A DNA stretch of 64,000 nucleotides from Dendrocalamus latiflorus (GCA_017311315.1 CM029609.1:37880744-37944743), one strand, 5' to 3'. Shown: positions 47,281 to 58,927, numbered from the stretch's first letter. Program-made: numbers and translations. Notes: generated by a model not told the origin, from the sequence alone.

Positions 47281-50200
47281 TTAAAATCCAAAATCAAAAA
47301 CCAAAATCAAAATCCTGGCCCCCTCCCTCCGGCCGACGCATGGACGGCCAGGATGCACCCACGTCACCTCCCGCATCCCGCCTTTCCCTTCTCCTCGCTC
47401 GACACGTGGACAGGCCGGATCCACCCGTGCCGCCTCCTGGCCCATCCCGCCGTCCGTACCCACTCCCCTCTGCAGCCGCCCGATCCTCTCCCCTTGGCCA
47501 TGCGTCGCAATCTCCGTTGCCCACGCCTCCCCTCTCTCTGCTGCTGGGCCCCACCTATCGGCACCTCCTCTCTCTTTCCTCTCCTCTCCCGCTGGCACCC
47601 CGGGCCCGCCTGTCAGCCACGCCCCCTTTCTTCCCCGCGCCTCCTTCTTCTTCCTCCTGCTGCAACCGCCTCCGCCCTTCCCGCCGGCCTTCTCACGCCC
47701 AGCCGCTCCCTTCCCACACGAGTGCCACCCACCTGTCTCCTTCGTGCACCGCTCTTCCCGTGCCCACCTTCCCCTCTTTCCGCGCTCGTTTCCCCTTCTC
47801 CACCTGCAACCGCCGCCACCTCCCGATTTCTTCGGCGAGCAATCCTCGCCAGCTCCACCCTCCGCCCCCTATAAAACCCCCACCCCGAGCTTTGCCAACC
47901 CTCGCTCCTCCATCCTTTCCCTCTGTCAGGCACCGAAACCCCCCTCGCCGCTCACACCCCTGAGCCCCGGCCAGCTCTCCAGCGAGAAATCGCCTGCAAA
48001 GTAGGACACCCCGAGCCTCCCAGTCGGTACCTACACCTTCCTCATCGCCGTGCGAAGCTCTTCCGCCCCTTGGCCAAGCCTCTTCGCTGCCGAAGCGCTG
48101 TCGCACCGAAGCAGAGCCGTGTTGCCGCTCCTTCCTCGTCGCCAGTCGCCTCCCGTGCCCGCTGAGCCCCGAGCCAAGGTGAAAACGAATCTCCGTGTCC
48201 TCCTCTCCCTCCTCCACCCCTCGCTGGCCGCCGCTGCTCGCCGGAGCGCCGGTGACCCTCGGGTCCTGAGCGCCACCCCTGCCGGCCAATCCACGTCGGC
48301 CGTCGAACTGACGTGGCAGGTAAGGTGGTGCCACGTCCCGGCCACCTAGGCGCCTTCCCGCCCTATCAGCGCCATGCAAGCACTAGTCACCCCCCGTGCC
48401 ACCTCAGCACCTCTTCAGTCCATGGACTCGGTCCACATGAGCCGGTCCCACCTATTAGTCTCTGGTCCAAAGAATCCATCAGGGCTGACGTCAGCATGAC
48501 ATCATAAATCCGATTTTTTAGTAGAAAAATAATTCAACCGAAAAATAATTTCCCTGCTGACATCATAATATTCAATTTCCCTTAGAAGAATAATTTCAGA
48601 AAATCAGCATTTTCTTTTCTCTGATTTTAAATTTCCGAGAGCCCGTTCTCCTCCGTCCTAACTCTGATTGAGGACATTCAAATTCCTAAATTCATCAAAA
48701 ATTCTCTTCTATCCATTTATACCCTCAATTTAAATATTTGGAGTTTATTTGAATTTGTTGCGTTATTTTCACGTGTAGACTACGGCGATTCGGGAGAATT
48801 CTACGACGAGTCACACTAGACTGCAGAGCAAGGCAAGTCATACTTCTTGATCATGTTGATCCCAGATTTTGAAATAAATTATATTGTTTTAAATTATATT
48901 GCATGGTTAATAAAGAAATAAATTATGTTGTTTTAAATTATATTGCATGCTTAATTTTATTGAATGTATTTCAAATCAGTTTTAAATTTAGTTATTGCCT
49001 ACTTATTAATCACACTAGACATGCACTATTGTTCGGAGACATAGTGTTGATTGTCGGGCACATGAGGTACGTTGATGTGACCACGCCACAAACACATACG
49101 ACAATAGCGCCCAATATCAAGATTGAACTAAAGGTGAATTCGTTTCTTCAGCCTCAACATATTTTAAATGAGAATATGATGCTACCTAATGATGAAAATA
49201 TATATTTTTATAGCACCACGCCACTTTTACACCAATTCAAGCAAGAGTTCAAGATGGACACGTTTTGGAATCCAATTCGGCCTCCAGATCAATTCGGATT
49301 CAGCCTGACAGGCCCAATTGCAAATATGCATAACTTTCACATATGAAGTCCGTTTGAGATCTACGAGTACTTGTTGGAAAGCTTTTCTCATCCTCTTTTC
49401 AATGGATCTGGTATCACCTGTAAATTCCTTCTGTGCACGCCGCAATCATCAAAAGAGTCCGTGTTAGGCACATACTAGAATCGGATTCGAACTGCCGCAA
49501 TGGTGCAAGTTTAAATGGACGTAACGTTCTCATACGGACTCCGTTTGGGACGTTCTTGGACTTGATGGAAAGCTTAGCAAGTCTACTTTCTAAAGGATTT
49601 AACCCCATCTTCAAATTCTATCCGAGCCGGCCGCAATCGTCAAAAGAGTCTGTGTTGGGCACGTACTGGAATCGGAGTCGGACTGCTGCAATGGTGCAAG
49701 TTTAAATGGACATAACTTCCTCATACGGACTCCGTTTGGGACGTTCTTGTACTTCATGGAAAGCTTATAAAGTCTACTTTCCAATGGATGCAACCTCAGC
49801 TTGCAATTCTATCTGAGCCAGCCGCAATCATCAAAAGAGTCCACATTGATTTCTGAGTCCGAGTCAAAAAGGGTGCTGCGCCACCACCACTTGGGCCCAT
49901 GGGCCTTGTAATCCTAGGGCATGCACTTGGACGCCACCCCTGGTCGTTCTCTCTATATAGGAGCCGCCGCCTCCGTTGCTAGGACTGGGATTTTGTTGAG
50001 TTTAGGTTTAGCTATTATGCAAACTTCTGTTATTCAGTTATGTCGGATGACCACCTGTCAAGACTACCTTCGGAATCCCACCTTTTGATCTCAATTTATA
50101 TATTTGTAATTTCAGATTGCTTGTTATCTTGTTCTTGCATGTTCTTCGATTGCATGCAGGAATAGAGCTTCGTGGTTAGGTCAACCGCGTTCTTGGCACG

Positions 50201-50950
50201 GTTGATAACACTTGGGGTTGGTTCAGCGATTGCTAAGGCGCAAGCGACGTCGTTCGGTTGTAGTCGGATCGCAGGAGTCACCTCCACCAAAATCGATAGT
50301 TATCATCCTATCGGAAGATCGGGACCTCATCGCCTCATCATACGTGGTTGAGCCTAAGTCAATTAAGAACCGGTCTGTGAGCTACTATTGCAAAGCCCTA
50401 TCGTACTACCACAAGGCTGGTATGGGACAGTTCTAACTGATTAATTTGTGAGTCCCAACCTGAGTCATGTTGTAGGTTGAAAGTAAGCGTGGCGTAAGCC
50501 ATGAGAAGTCTCACTCGGCTCAAGAGGGGATCCCGGTCTGGTAGATTCCTTACTGAGGTGAAACCTTAGAGTTGGCTTGGCCAGATTGAAGGCTCTGTAT
50601 TGTAAATGCTTTATCATTATCTCTATGCCGCACACCTAAGGAAGTGTGTTAATCGCGTGGTAATATGAGATAATCATGTTTTGTGGGTAAAGTCGTACAA
50701 CCTCTGCAGAGTGTATAATCTATCCTGGATAGCCGTGCCCACGGTCATAGGCATGCTTAGTAAAAGTTTTTCATGGATTAGATTTTATTTTTCAAAAATG
50801 ATTTTTGAGAAGCTTATGGATGGATGGAATCCACGAGTGGATGGAAGCGTGTGGATGGATGAAATCCATATGAGATGTTTTTGCAAAAGATGGTTCGGGT
50901 GGGATGCCTGTGGTTAGGTTAATGTTTGGTCGAAGCCTACATTAACGATA
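47281..50950. mobile_element. Remnant of a Gypsy-type LTR retroelement (probable LTR)
   Basis: A GC- and pyrimidine-rich block (47,310-48,480) is followed by AT-rich sequence and then by a stretch (50,160-50,760) with a layout I associate with grass Gypsy LTRs, including GTCGTACAACCTCTGCAGAG at 50,692. A TATA-like word (CTATATAGGAGCC, about 49,953) precedes a plausible leader. No gag or pol can be read; the long frames in 47,300-48,400 on both strands come from base composition. The boundaries are not resolved. Confidence 0.45.
49430..49850. repeat. About 191-bp tandem repeat, two and a fraction copies
   Basis: GCAATCATCAAAAGAGTCC and close variants start near 49,441, 49,632 and 49,825. The intervening blocks share GGACTCCGTTTGGGACGTTC and GGTGCAAGTTTAAATGGAC. 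It lies inside the probable LTR remnant. Confidence 0.8.
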
Positions 50951-51753
50951 TTAATTTCATCTACTGTTTTTACTTGCTGTACTAAATTTAGCAATTTCAA
51001 TCTATTTACTGTATTTTTTTAAATGTTGTTTTATGCTCAAATGCCGCAATCTCAAGACTTTCCTAGGTAGTTTCCATGTTACCATATCGAATTGAGATTG
51101 TGTTACTAGTATAAATAAGTTTGAACTGAAATTCGAATTGTAGTCACTTTTTTATAATAATTTGATTATAGATATGTGTTGATTAAATATATAAATCATC
51201 AAAGCGTGTGATCTAATATATGTGTGTAGGTGCGCGTATGTTGTTTTGAGCACGGGAACTTCGTAGGAACCTCACGTTATTGTTTGATTTTTTGTGGAGT
51301 TTGTAGAAAAAATAAAGACAGTTCAAAAAACTTCCGGGAGGAAGCTAAGCTGGACCTAGTCATTGATCTTAAGATCAAAACCCTCCAAACAAAGAAGGGA
51401 GAAAAAAAAGGTTGAACGGAAAGATGTGTTGCCAACAGCGAGCATATAATCAACGGAGAGGGGATCGAGAATAACAAGACTAACAAATTACAAACACTCC
51501 CAACCACGTCCGCTAGGATCCACCGGCAGGGACAAAACGATCGACATTCCCAATCGCTCATGCCGAACATAGGAATTAGGGCACGGCAACATTGTCAACT
51601 GCTCCGTTTAACAACAAAATCTCCAACAACGCAAAATTTCTGGAAATGTGGATCTCGTCAGATAGCCACTAATCTGTTAATCAAAACTGTCTTGTCTGTC
51701 TCAGGGGATTATCCGGCCGTCTCCATTATTAGTAAAGTACCGGTACATACTAA
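50951..51753. other. Short sequence shared with the fucosyltransferase 1 upstream region
   Basis: Bases 51,052-51,110 match 32,322-32,380 (including TAGGTAGTTTCCATGTTACC) with two mismatches. This looks like a remnant of the second unit's upstream flank, now about 7.6 kb from fucosyltransferase 2. The rest of the interval shows no gene. Confidence 0.65.
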
Positions 51754-52651
51754 GGCCCTGTTTGTTTAGGTTTAGGCTTTTTGGTTTATAGCTTAAAGCC
51801 AGCTTTTTGGCTTAAGCAGCTTAAAAGCAGTTAGCTTTTAAGCCAAGTTAGACTATTTGGTATCTTAGCTTTTTGATAGGTTGAATGGTGTGGCTTTTTA
51901 CCAGAAAGTCTGAAATGCCCTTATTATATGTATTGTTGCACTCAAGAGGAGGCCAGTGGGGTCACCGGAGGACGGCAGACTTGTCGGAGGATGGCAGATG
52001 AGGCCGGCAGGGTCGCGGGTCGTCGGTCGCTGGCGGGGTTTGTCGGAGGACGGCGGATGAGGCCAGCGAAGTCGCGGGTTGCCAGCGGGATTTGTCGGAG
52101 GACGGCGGATGAGGCCAGCGGGGTCGAGGGTTGCCGGAGGGTTTGTCGGAGGACGGTGGATGAGGCCAGCAAAGTCGCGGGTCGCCGGCGGGATTTGTCA
52201 GAGGATGACGGATGAGGCCAGCGGGGTCGAGGGTCGCCGGCGGGGTTTGTCGGAGGACGGCGGATGAGGCCAGCGGGGTCGCGGGTCGCCGGCGGGGTCT
52301 CGGGTCGCGGGAGGACGGTGGTGTCGCAGGTCGTCGGCGCCGCAACAATAATCACACAATTCGGTTTGGGAGGGGATCGGGAGAGGTCTGCCGAACGGGA
52401 TCGGGAGAGAACGGCCGAACGGCCAACGGTTTATATACCAATGGCATTTGTGTGTAAATCTTTCGAAGTTCAGTGGCAAAACGTTATTTCTATTCCGCAA
52501 AAGCCAAAAAAAGCTCCTTTCAACTAGCTTTTGGCTTTTAGTTATACAGTGGCTTTTGGCTTTTTAAAAGCCCAGTACAAAAGCCAGCCGTTTGTTTAGG
52601 CTTAGACTTTTTTGCTTATAAGCCACTGAAAAAGCCAAAACAAACAGGGCC
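51754..52651. mobile_element. PIF/Tourist-like MITE carrying a minisatellite
   Basis: The ends GGCCCTGTTTGTTT and its complement are flanked by TAA on both sides (51,751-51,753 and 52,652-52,654). The 898-bp element has AGCTTTT/AAAAGC-rich subterminal parts and, at about 51,945-52,335, a GC-rich tandem array of units containing GTCGGAGGACGGCGGATGAG and GCCAGCGGGGTCG. The Arg/Pro-rich frames over the array on both strands are compositional. Confidence 0.8.
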
Positions 52652-54915
52652 TAAGTAACTGAAGGGGAAACCAATGAAATGCCCCTGGATGTAGTATGCG
52701 CTGGGTCGGAGTCCAACAGCGTGATGGCGGAGGTTAACATGCCTGTAGTTATGCATGCCTACAAATTTACGGAGGCTAGTCCAATTAGCTTACGTACGAA
52801 CAAACTCCCTCCGATGGCAAATATGTATGTTATTTTAGGTTATTATCAATTTCTATAAAAATATATTATTTCAAATAAAAATAGTTATACATTACGAAAG
52901 TATATTTTATGATGATCTAGTAATACAAATTTCATGTGTTTACTTTTAATAATTTTTTGAGGCCTCTAATTTTTTACAGAGTCTAAAACGACTTATTATC
53001 TAAACTAATAATCCACCAGTTAAAATTATCCTACATCCACCCAACAATTACCTGCTGCACAGTCATAACCTTAACTACGTCCACACCACAAAATGCACCC
53101 ATAATTATACCATCCTAAAAACGTCCGCACCAGATTAACTCTCCTCCATTCTCTCTCCTTACTCAACCATATCCGACGGTCCTCCTTCAATGGATCTGCA
53201 GTACCCCTCCCGCGTCCCTCACGCTCGCGGCTCGCATGCAGGTCGCCGCCACCTCCCGCTACGCAGAAACCGCGTTCTCCCCTGTCCCTCCGCCTCCCCC
53301 GCGCCTCCTCCGCTCCCTCCGCCTCCCCCGCGCCTCCCCCTCCCTCCGCCTCCCCCCATCCTCCCCCGCGCCTCCTCCGCCGCCGCGCCGCCCTCGCCTC
53401 CTCCTCCCCATCCCGCGCCGCTGCTGCCTCCTCCTCCGCCATTCCCTCCGCTTCCCCCGTCCTCCACCGCACCGCCGCTTCCCACCTCCCACTCCTCCGC
53501 TGCACTCCGCCCTCGCTCCTCCTCCCCCGCTCCGCCGCCGTCTCCTCCTCCCCCCACCCGTCCGCTCCGCCGCCCCTCCGCGCCCACGGCGAACGCCCCA
53601 CCCCCACCTCTCTCGCGCCGCAACGCCCTGCGCCGAGGCGCCCTAGCGGTCCCGATTGGCTCGTGCGAGAATCACCCACAACGCGGGCCTCACACCACCC
53701 AACCCACCACCGCACCCATCGCCGCCGCGCCCTCCCTGCGCTGAGCGCTAGCATATGCGCCGCCGCCGCCAGGCTCAAGGCGCTCAGATCTAGGGTCGAG
53801 CCCTCCTTGCCAGGGGCGGACCTGCCCTTCGGGCGAGCCCGGGCGGCCGCCCGAGCTCCCCTCGCCAGCCGGACACCCCCCCTCCCCGGCGCCGCCCCCG
53901 GTAGAAGCACACACCCACCCCCCAAGATCCCGGCCTCCCGGGCGGCAGAGGCGGAGGACGGCGCGGCGGCGGCGCCCAGTCGGAGGACGGCGCCCATCGG
54001 CACCACCTCACCACGTCGCCCTTCCCGGCCGGCCACCTCAAGCTCTCCCCTTCCTTCTATATAGCAAGCTAAGTGCCATTCTCCCTTTTATTTACCCTTC
54101 TACTGCTATTGTTTCTGCCAACAAATTATTAGCTAAGAAATGTGCCAGGGTCCAGAGGAATCATGTTATTCTTATGTTCATGGAAGTGTTGACGTGTAAT
54201 GTGTGATGGTTCATTAGTGCCTAGATTCATAAGAATTTCTTGGTGGTGTGGTATGGCGGTAAGCAGTGCCCTGTTCTTTACAATTGCGTATTCATATTGT
54301 CTGTGATTAGTAAAGGTTATATATTCAATACTGACTGACCGAATATTGTCTGTCTGCGTGCCTGAGTTTCAGCGTGTGCACATCAAGTGTTTCATGAAAT
54401 TAGCACGAAACCTTTTGGTGTATATTGAGTTATGGTTTCATGGTTTTTGCACGCTATATGTTTGATTACTTGCCCATAAGAATTTGGGTGAACCTTTTGG
54501 GTTCTTGAACTCCACTGGGTCAGTTAGCTTGCCTAAATAGTTGTTCATTGGCTAGATGAATTAGAGGGAAACATTGATTATAGATGCAGATAAACCAGTA
54601 TGAATCGCACCTATCCTTCGGTGATTTTGTTTTGTTAGCTTGCAACACATCTGTATATCATTCAGCTTGGCACCTACGCCTTCACCTGGATTGTTCGCTT
54701 GTTGTACTCCTTCAAGATGTCGGGTTTGATGCTACGACGTTTGGTGTGCTGAGTGGTGACTACTTCAAAGTATAGCTATGTGATTGGATGATTAAGATTC
54801 ATCCATTTATGGAATGCTTAATTTTATCTTCCTGTGTTTTTCTGCTAAATCTGTTGTTCTCATGACACTTTCGAAGGTCGTATCTCATGGCTATTCCGCT
54901 CTTGTCTGAGTGGTG

Positions 54916-55124
54916 ACTGTCATTAGTCAGGCACTTTCTAAGGTCTCATGGCTATTCCGCTCTTGTCTCTTAGCTGCTGTTTTTGTCCAGCTGTGGATAT
55001 TGGCCTTTTTTATTGACTCAGGTTACCTTATACAGTACTCTAATTCCGAAGCTATGGTTTATGTGGGATGTGGGGAAAGAGGAAATGAGATGGCTGAAGT
55101 CCTTACAGACTTCCCGCATCTGAC
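54916..55124 (+). pseudogene. V-ATPase catalytic subunit A fragment, copy 1
   Basis: Exon piece 54,916-54,942 reads TVISQALSK, the end of the P-loop region. After a GT-AG intron, the piece from 55,036 reads YSNSEAMVYVGCGERGNEMA then EVLTDFPHLT. Both match the conserved core of the V-ATPase A subunit. The P-loop itself and everything after HLT are missing. The retained intron shows capture from genomic DNA. A second copy lies at 55,598-55,806. Confidence 0.85.
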
Positions 55125-55207
55125 AATAACATCGGCACCACCTCACGAAGAGGCCTCACGGGTCACCGGTTCATGCGTTGCAAACTTTTGTTTGATTTGA
55201 TTTGTAG

Positions 55208-55401
55208 GTGGAGTAAGGAGGAGCAATCAGCAGCACTCTCGACTGCCACTGATTCAATAGCGCAGGTGCCTCATCTTGTTCACTGTGTTCCTTGCATCTT
55301 TGATCCGATTTGTGGACTCAATTTGGTTTCTTCTGCTGTTGTAGGAGTTGGCCGAGTGGAATGCCAAATACAGGGACAAGTTTGGGTTTGTTTTCATGAT
55401 A
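55208..55401 (+). pseudogene. S-allantoin synthase (OHCU decarboxylase domain) fragment, copy 1, truncated
   Basis: Exon 55,208-55,265 reads WSKEEQSAALSTATDSIAQ; after an intron, 55,345-55,401 reads ELAEWNAKYRDKFGFVFMI, characteristic of the OHCU decarboxylase domain of plant transthyretin-like S-allantoin synthase. This copy is cut at about 55,401 by the tandem-duplication join, where sequence equal to 54,719 resumes. Confidence 0.75.
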
Positions 55402-55597
55402 TCGGGTTTGATGCTACGGCGTTTGGTGTGCTGAGTGGTGACTGCTTCAAAGTATAGCTATGTGATTGGATGATTAAGATTCATCCATTTATGGAATGCT
55501 TAATTTTATCTTCCTGTGTTTTTCTGCTAAATCTGTTGTTCTCATGACACTTTCGAAGGTCGTATCTCATGGCTATTCCGCTCTTGCCTGAGTGGTG

Positions 55598-55806
55598 ACT
55601 GTCATTAGTCAGGCACTTTCTAAGGTCTCATGGCTATTCCGCTCTTGTCTCTTAGCTGCTGTTTTTGTCCAGCTGTGGATATTGGCCTTTTTTATTGACT
55701 CAGGTTACCTTATACAGTACTCTAATTCCGAAGCTATGGTTTATGTGGGATGTGGGGAAAGAGGAAATGAGATGGCTGAAGTCCTTACAGACTTCCCGCA
55801 TCTGAC
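55598..55806 (+). pseudogene. V-ATPase subunit A fragment, copy 2
   Basis: The duplicate of 54,916-55,124, offset by 682 bp, with the same TVISQALSK exon end, intron and YVGCGERGNEMA exon. Non-functional. Confidence 0.85.
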
Positions 55807-55889
55807 AATAACATCGGCACCACCTCACGAAGAGGCCTCACGGGTCACCGGTTCATGCGTTGCAAACTTTTGTTTGATTTGATTTGTAG

Positions 55890-56128
55890 GTGGAGTAAGG
55901 AGGAGCAATCAGCAGCACTCTCGACTGCCACCGATTCAATAGCGCAGGTGCCTCATCTTGTTCACTGTGTTCCTTGCATCTTTGATCCGATTTGTGGACT
56001 CAATTTGGTTTCTTCTGCTGTTGTAGGAGTTGGCCGAGTGGAATGCCAAATACAGGGACAAGTTTGGGTTTGTTTTCATGATATGTGCGTCTGGGAGGAT
56101 TGCCCCTGAAGTCTTAGCTGAGCTTAAG
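55890..56128 (+). pseudogene. S-allantoin synthase (OHCU decarboxylase domain) fragment, copy 2
   Basis: Exons 55,890-55,947 (WSKEEQSAALSTATDSIAQ) and 56,027-56,128 (ELAEWNAKYRDKFGFVF, then MICASGRIAPEVLAELK) with a consensus donor at 56,129. This copy extends past the truncation point of copy 1 and so represents the originally captured arrangement. The transthyretin-like domain that follows in the real gene is absent; APR-like sequence comes next. Confidence 0.75.
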
Positions 56129-56238
56129 GTCCACCTTATAAACTCCAATTTTTGTTTCCTGTACTTGACATTTGTGCCTATTTAGCTCATCTCAACAATT
56201 CGTGTGGCAGTTACCCAATTATGTTAAAAAGTTTGCTA

Positions 56239-57317
56239 TAGTCTTTCTGTTGAGACATTGGCTTCCTTATTCCCAACCATTCGTCATTTTGCATTTGAAG
56301 AATCTGCAATTAGGCCAAGGTATGTCTGCCTCTAGAGTAAAGGAAAATGTCTTAGCATGATACATTGTTTTTGGTGAAATATTAATTTGACATTGGAAAC
56401 TGCAGCATAATATCAAGATATGGGATTCATGGTTTTCCAACACTATTTCTCTTGAATTCAACAATGCGAGTGAGGTATCATGGACCACGAACTGTGAAGA
56501 AACTAGCTGCTTTCTACAGTGATGTTTCAGGTGTGTTAATTGTTCCATGTGGACTCTTGTTTTCTTAATTTATTTTGGGGATAGTTTTGCTTGCATGCTT
56601 ATCAGAGTTCATTCTTGTTTTTTAATTTATTTTGGGAATAGTTTTGCTTGCATGCTTATCAGAGTTCATTCTTGTACACTGAGCAACTGAGTTATGAGCT
56701 TGTATTTTTCCAGCTTGCTTTTGGTATGAGGTATCTTTGTCCCAAACAAAATATCCCTGACTCCCTGCGTTTGGAATTTAGAATTACTTATGCTTAAAAT
56801 ATCTTTGGTGTTTGTATCTGTATTTCTAAGTGTGTTGCTAATGGTGAATTTATGTGATATAGGCATCAATGCTTCAGTGAAGTCAACTACTGGGGAGGCC
56901 ATGGTACATTCATTAGATGAAATTGAGCTTCAAAAGGATGCTGAACAGGAAAACTGTCCATTCTAGTGGGCGCGTTCGCCGGAGAAAATTCTTCAGCAGG
57001 ATACTTATCTAGCATTGGCAACTTCATTTGTACTCTTGAGGTTGCTATGTCTTCTTTTTCCAAAGATAGGTTCCTTTGCGAAATGGGCGTGCAGGAGGCA
57101 TGCTCTTTTTGCAAACTTGATGGGTGTGCACGAATATTTCTTCACCCACCTTGAGCAAGCAAGACAGAAATTCAATAGGTTATACCCTTCAAAGCGAGGT
57201 AATTTACAGGAGGGGGCAAGGAATGCCACTGCTTGGGCTTCCAAATCATTAGCTTCTGTATCAATTGGAGAGCCAAGCACTATTGGAAGGACGAACTCTA
57301 CGAATGAGCTAAGATGA
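56239..57317 (+). pseudogene. APR-like (5'-adenylylsulfate reductase-like) gene fragment, 3' half
   Basis: Three exon pieces can be joined: 56,239-56,319 (VETLASLFPTIRHFAFEES), 56,406-56,530 (SIISRYGIHGFPTLFLLNST then MRVRYHGPRTV) and 56,863-57,317 (NASVKSTTGEAMVHSLDEIE to the end NSTNELR). The FPTLF region is the thioredoxin fold of plant APR-like proteins; the last exon gives their C-terminal hydrophobic region and natural stop. An in-frame TAG at 56,964-56,966, in CPF-stop-WARSPEKIL where family members have Trp, interrupts it, and the N-terminal half is missing. It is a captured, decaying fragment. Confidence 0.8.
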
Positions 57318-57837
57318 AGTGTTAACTTTTTTGTCCGCAGGGATATTTGTACAATCATCATGGTATGAACACCAAGAATCTGTTGTAATCGGCTTTATTA
57401 GCTATTGTAACATCCTCCTTAGAATAAGCACTTTTACTATTTTTTTTCTTCTTATTTTTATTGTCATTATGTTTTACAAGTTTTCTTTATTGGCAATGTC
57501 ACATGTTTCCATATATAAAATGATACAGTCAAGTATGTGCTGTAAGCTGCATTATATTATGCATCACAATCCCTTCTGAAAGAAATTATAAAGATTTTTT
57601 TATTTTCTTAAGATTTTCGACCATTTTGCTAATGGCTTGAAATTACGCTAACTATTTGGTCCTTGGTATGCTGTTCTCCAGAGACAACATTGGCATTACT
57701 TCGGCATCCAGATTGCTGTATCTCAGCTTGGAACCGGTCATATGACATTGGCATTAATGAATCTGATTGTTTGTTTTATTTTTTACAAATTTTATCTTGT
57801 TTTGTATTTTACCGTAGCGTTAGCACGGGCACACTAC

Positions 57838-58333
57838 TCTCTACCCCTACCCCTATAAACCAACAGTTAAAATTATCCTACATCCACCCAACAATTACCT
57901 GCTCCACAGTCATGACTTTAACTACGTTTACACCACAATATGCACCCATAATTACACCATCCTAAAAACGTCCGCACCAGATTACACAATATGTGGCGGG
58001 CCGGACGAGACGGACGCGGCGGACCCGTGTCCGCGCGGTGCGGGGCGCGCACGCGGTGGACGCTGTGCGGCGGGGCGGACGCGGCGCGGCGGGGCGGACG
58101 AGACGCGGCGGACCCGCGTCCACATGGTGCGGGGCGCGCACGCAGTGGACGCGGCGCGGCGGCGCGGTGCGGCGGGGAGGAACCCAATTATCCAAACAAA
58201 ACATATATGACCATTCAAAAATTGGCTTTGAAAGCAGGGAACAAAACATGTATGGCCATTCAAAAATTCGTTTGGTTGATTTCGTGTGCATCCCTAAAAT
58301 GCCGCCGTGGCGTTAGCACGGACACTATACTAG
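57838..58333 (+). mobile_element. Helitron 2, 496 bp, directly abutting Helitron 1
   Basis: It starts TCTCTACCCC and ends with a hairpin CCGTG-GCGTTAG-CACGG (58,305-58,321), eight bases, then CTAG (58,330-58,333) followed by T. Its 5' part is shared with Helitron 1. The middle (57,990-58,180) is a GC-rich array of GCGGACGCGGCG and GGTGCGGGGCGCGCACGC words. It has no coding capacity. With an A before Helitron 1 and a T after Helitron 2, both sit in one AT target site. Confidence 0.75.
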
Positions 58334-58927
58334 TATGATATGAATCGAAGATACCGATACACGGATACGGCAGGAGGACGTACATTACCACCACGTACGC
58401 GGAGCACGTCAAGGGCAGCCTGCCAAACACCACGCATCCACGGAATAGTTAATTCCAGGTTGCTCCTAATTAATTAACTAACTTAGGAACGGTCGGAGAT
58501 TTGGAGGCTGCGATGCTGCTACTACGATGTGATCATGGCTAATAGATGGAGGAGGAAGGTTACTTGAATAGTTTAATTTGGCGCCGGCGACGGGAACAGA
58601 GCGTGGCTGTCCGATGCCGCGACACTGCCGCGCCTGCCACCCGTCGCCGTCAGCTCCTCCGTTAAATGCCCCTTTTCACACGGCATTTATTGCTCCTTTC
58701 CCGTTAAGTTCAATTAACTAAGCACACTAATCACTGCTCGCCAAAACTCGTCCATTTTGGCTGCCCAAGCTCGATCTCCCTTCAATCTTCAGCCGACAAA
58801 AGTCGTCCATTTACGTAGTCGCAGGGACATGGGCGTGGAGCGCAGCACGACGACTACGCGTGTAGACAAGCGGTACATGCAGACATGCTCGCCGCCGCCG
58901 CTGTTCGCGCGAGCCGAGCTAGACCCC
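58334..58927. other. Upstream region of fucosyltransferase gene 2
   Basis: No gene. Collinearity with the copy 1 upstream region starts at about 58,740. The 58,334-58,735 part has no counterpart in the first unit. Confidence 0.5.

Larger units (their letters stand above)
54719..56082 (+). repeat. 682-bp tandem duplication inside Helitron 1
   Basis: Bases 54,719-55,400 and 55,401-56,082 are almost identical, head to tail, and each holds the V-ATPase fragment and most of the S-allantoin synthase fragment. The join lies within the word GATATCGGG / GATATGTG. The few differences suggest a recent event, after capture of both gene fragments. Confidence 0.88.
52999..57837 (+). mobile_element. Helitron 1 carrying fragments of at least three host genes
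   Basis: It starts TCTAAAC after an A (52,998), and ends with a short hairpin (57,812-57,828, arms CCGT/ACGG) followed by CTAC at 57,834-57,837, a one-base variant of the usual CTRR end. The first ~125 bases (to 53,135) are nearly the same as the first part of Helitron 2 (57,862-57,985). Inside, all on the plus strand, are intron-containing fragments of V-ATPase subunit A, S-allantoin synthase and an APR-like gene, plus a GC-rich block (53,170-54,060) of unknown origin. Multiple same-strand genomic fragments with introns are the classic pattern of grass Helitron capture. No Rep/helicase gene is present. Confidence 0.75.

Noticed and set aside
47230..48379. Several 100- to 230-residue frames on both strands
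   Set aside because: GC- and pyrimidine-rich LTR-like sequence; Pro/Ser/Arg-rich translations in all frames with no domain motif.
53071..54036. A 321-residue minus-strand frame and overlapping plus-strand Pro-rich frames in the GC-rich block of Helitron 1
   Set aside because: The block is pyrimidine-rich CCTCC/CGCC sequence, open in several frames on both strands at once. No conserved motif, and translations are low complexity.
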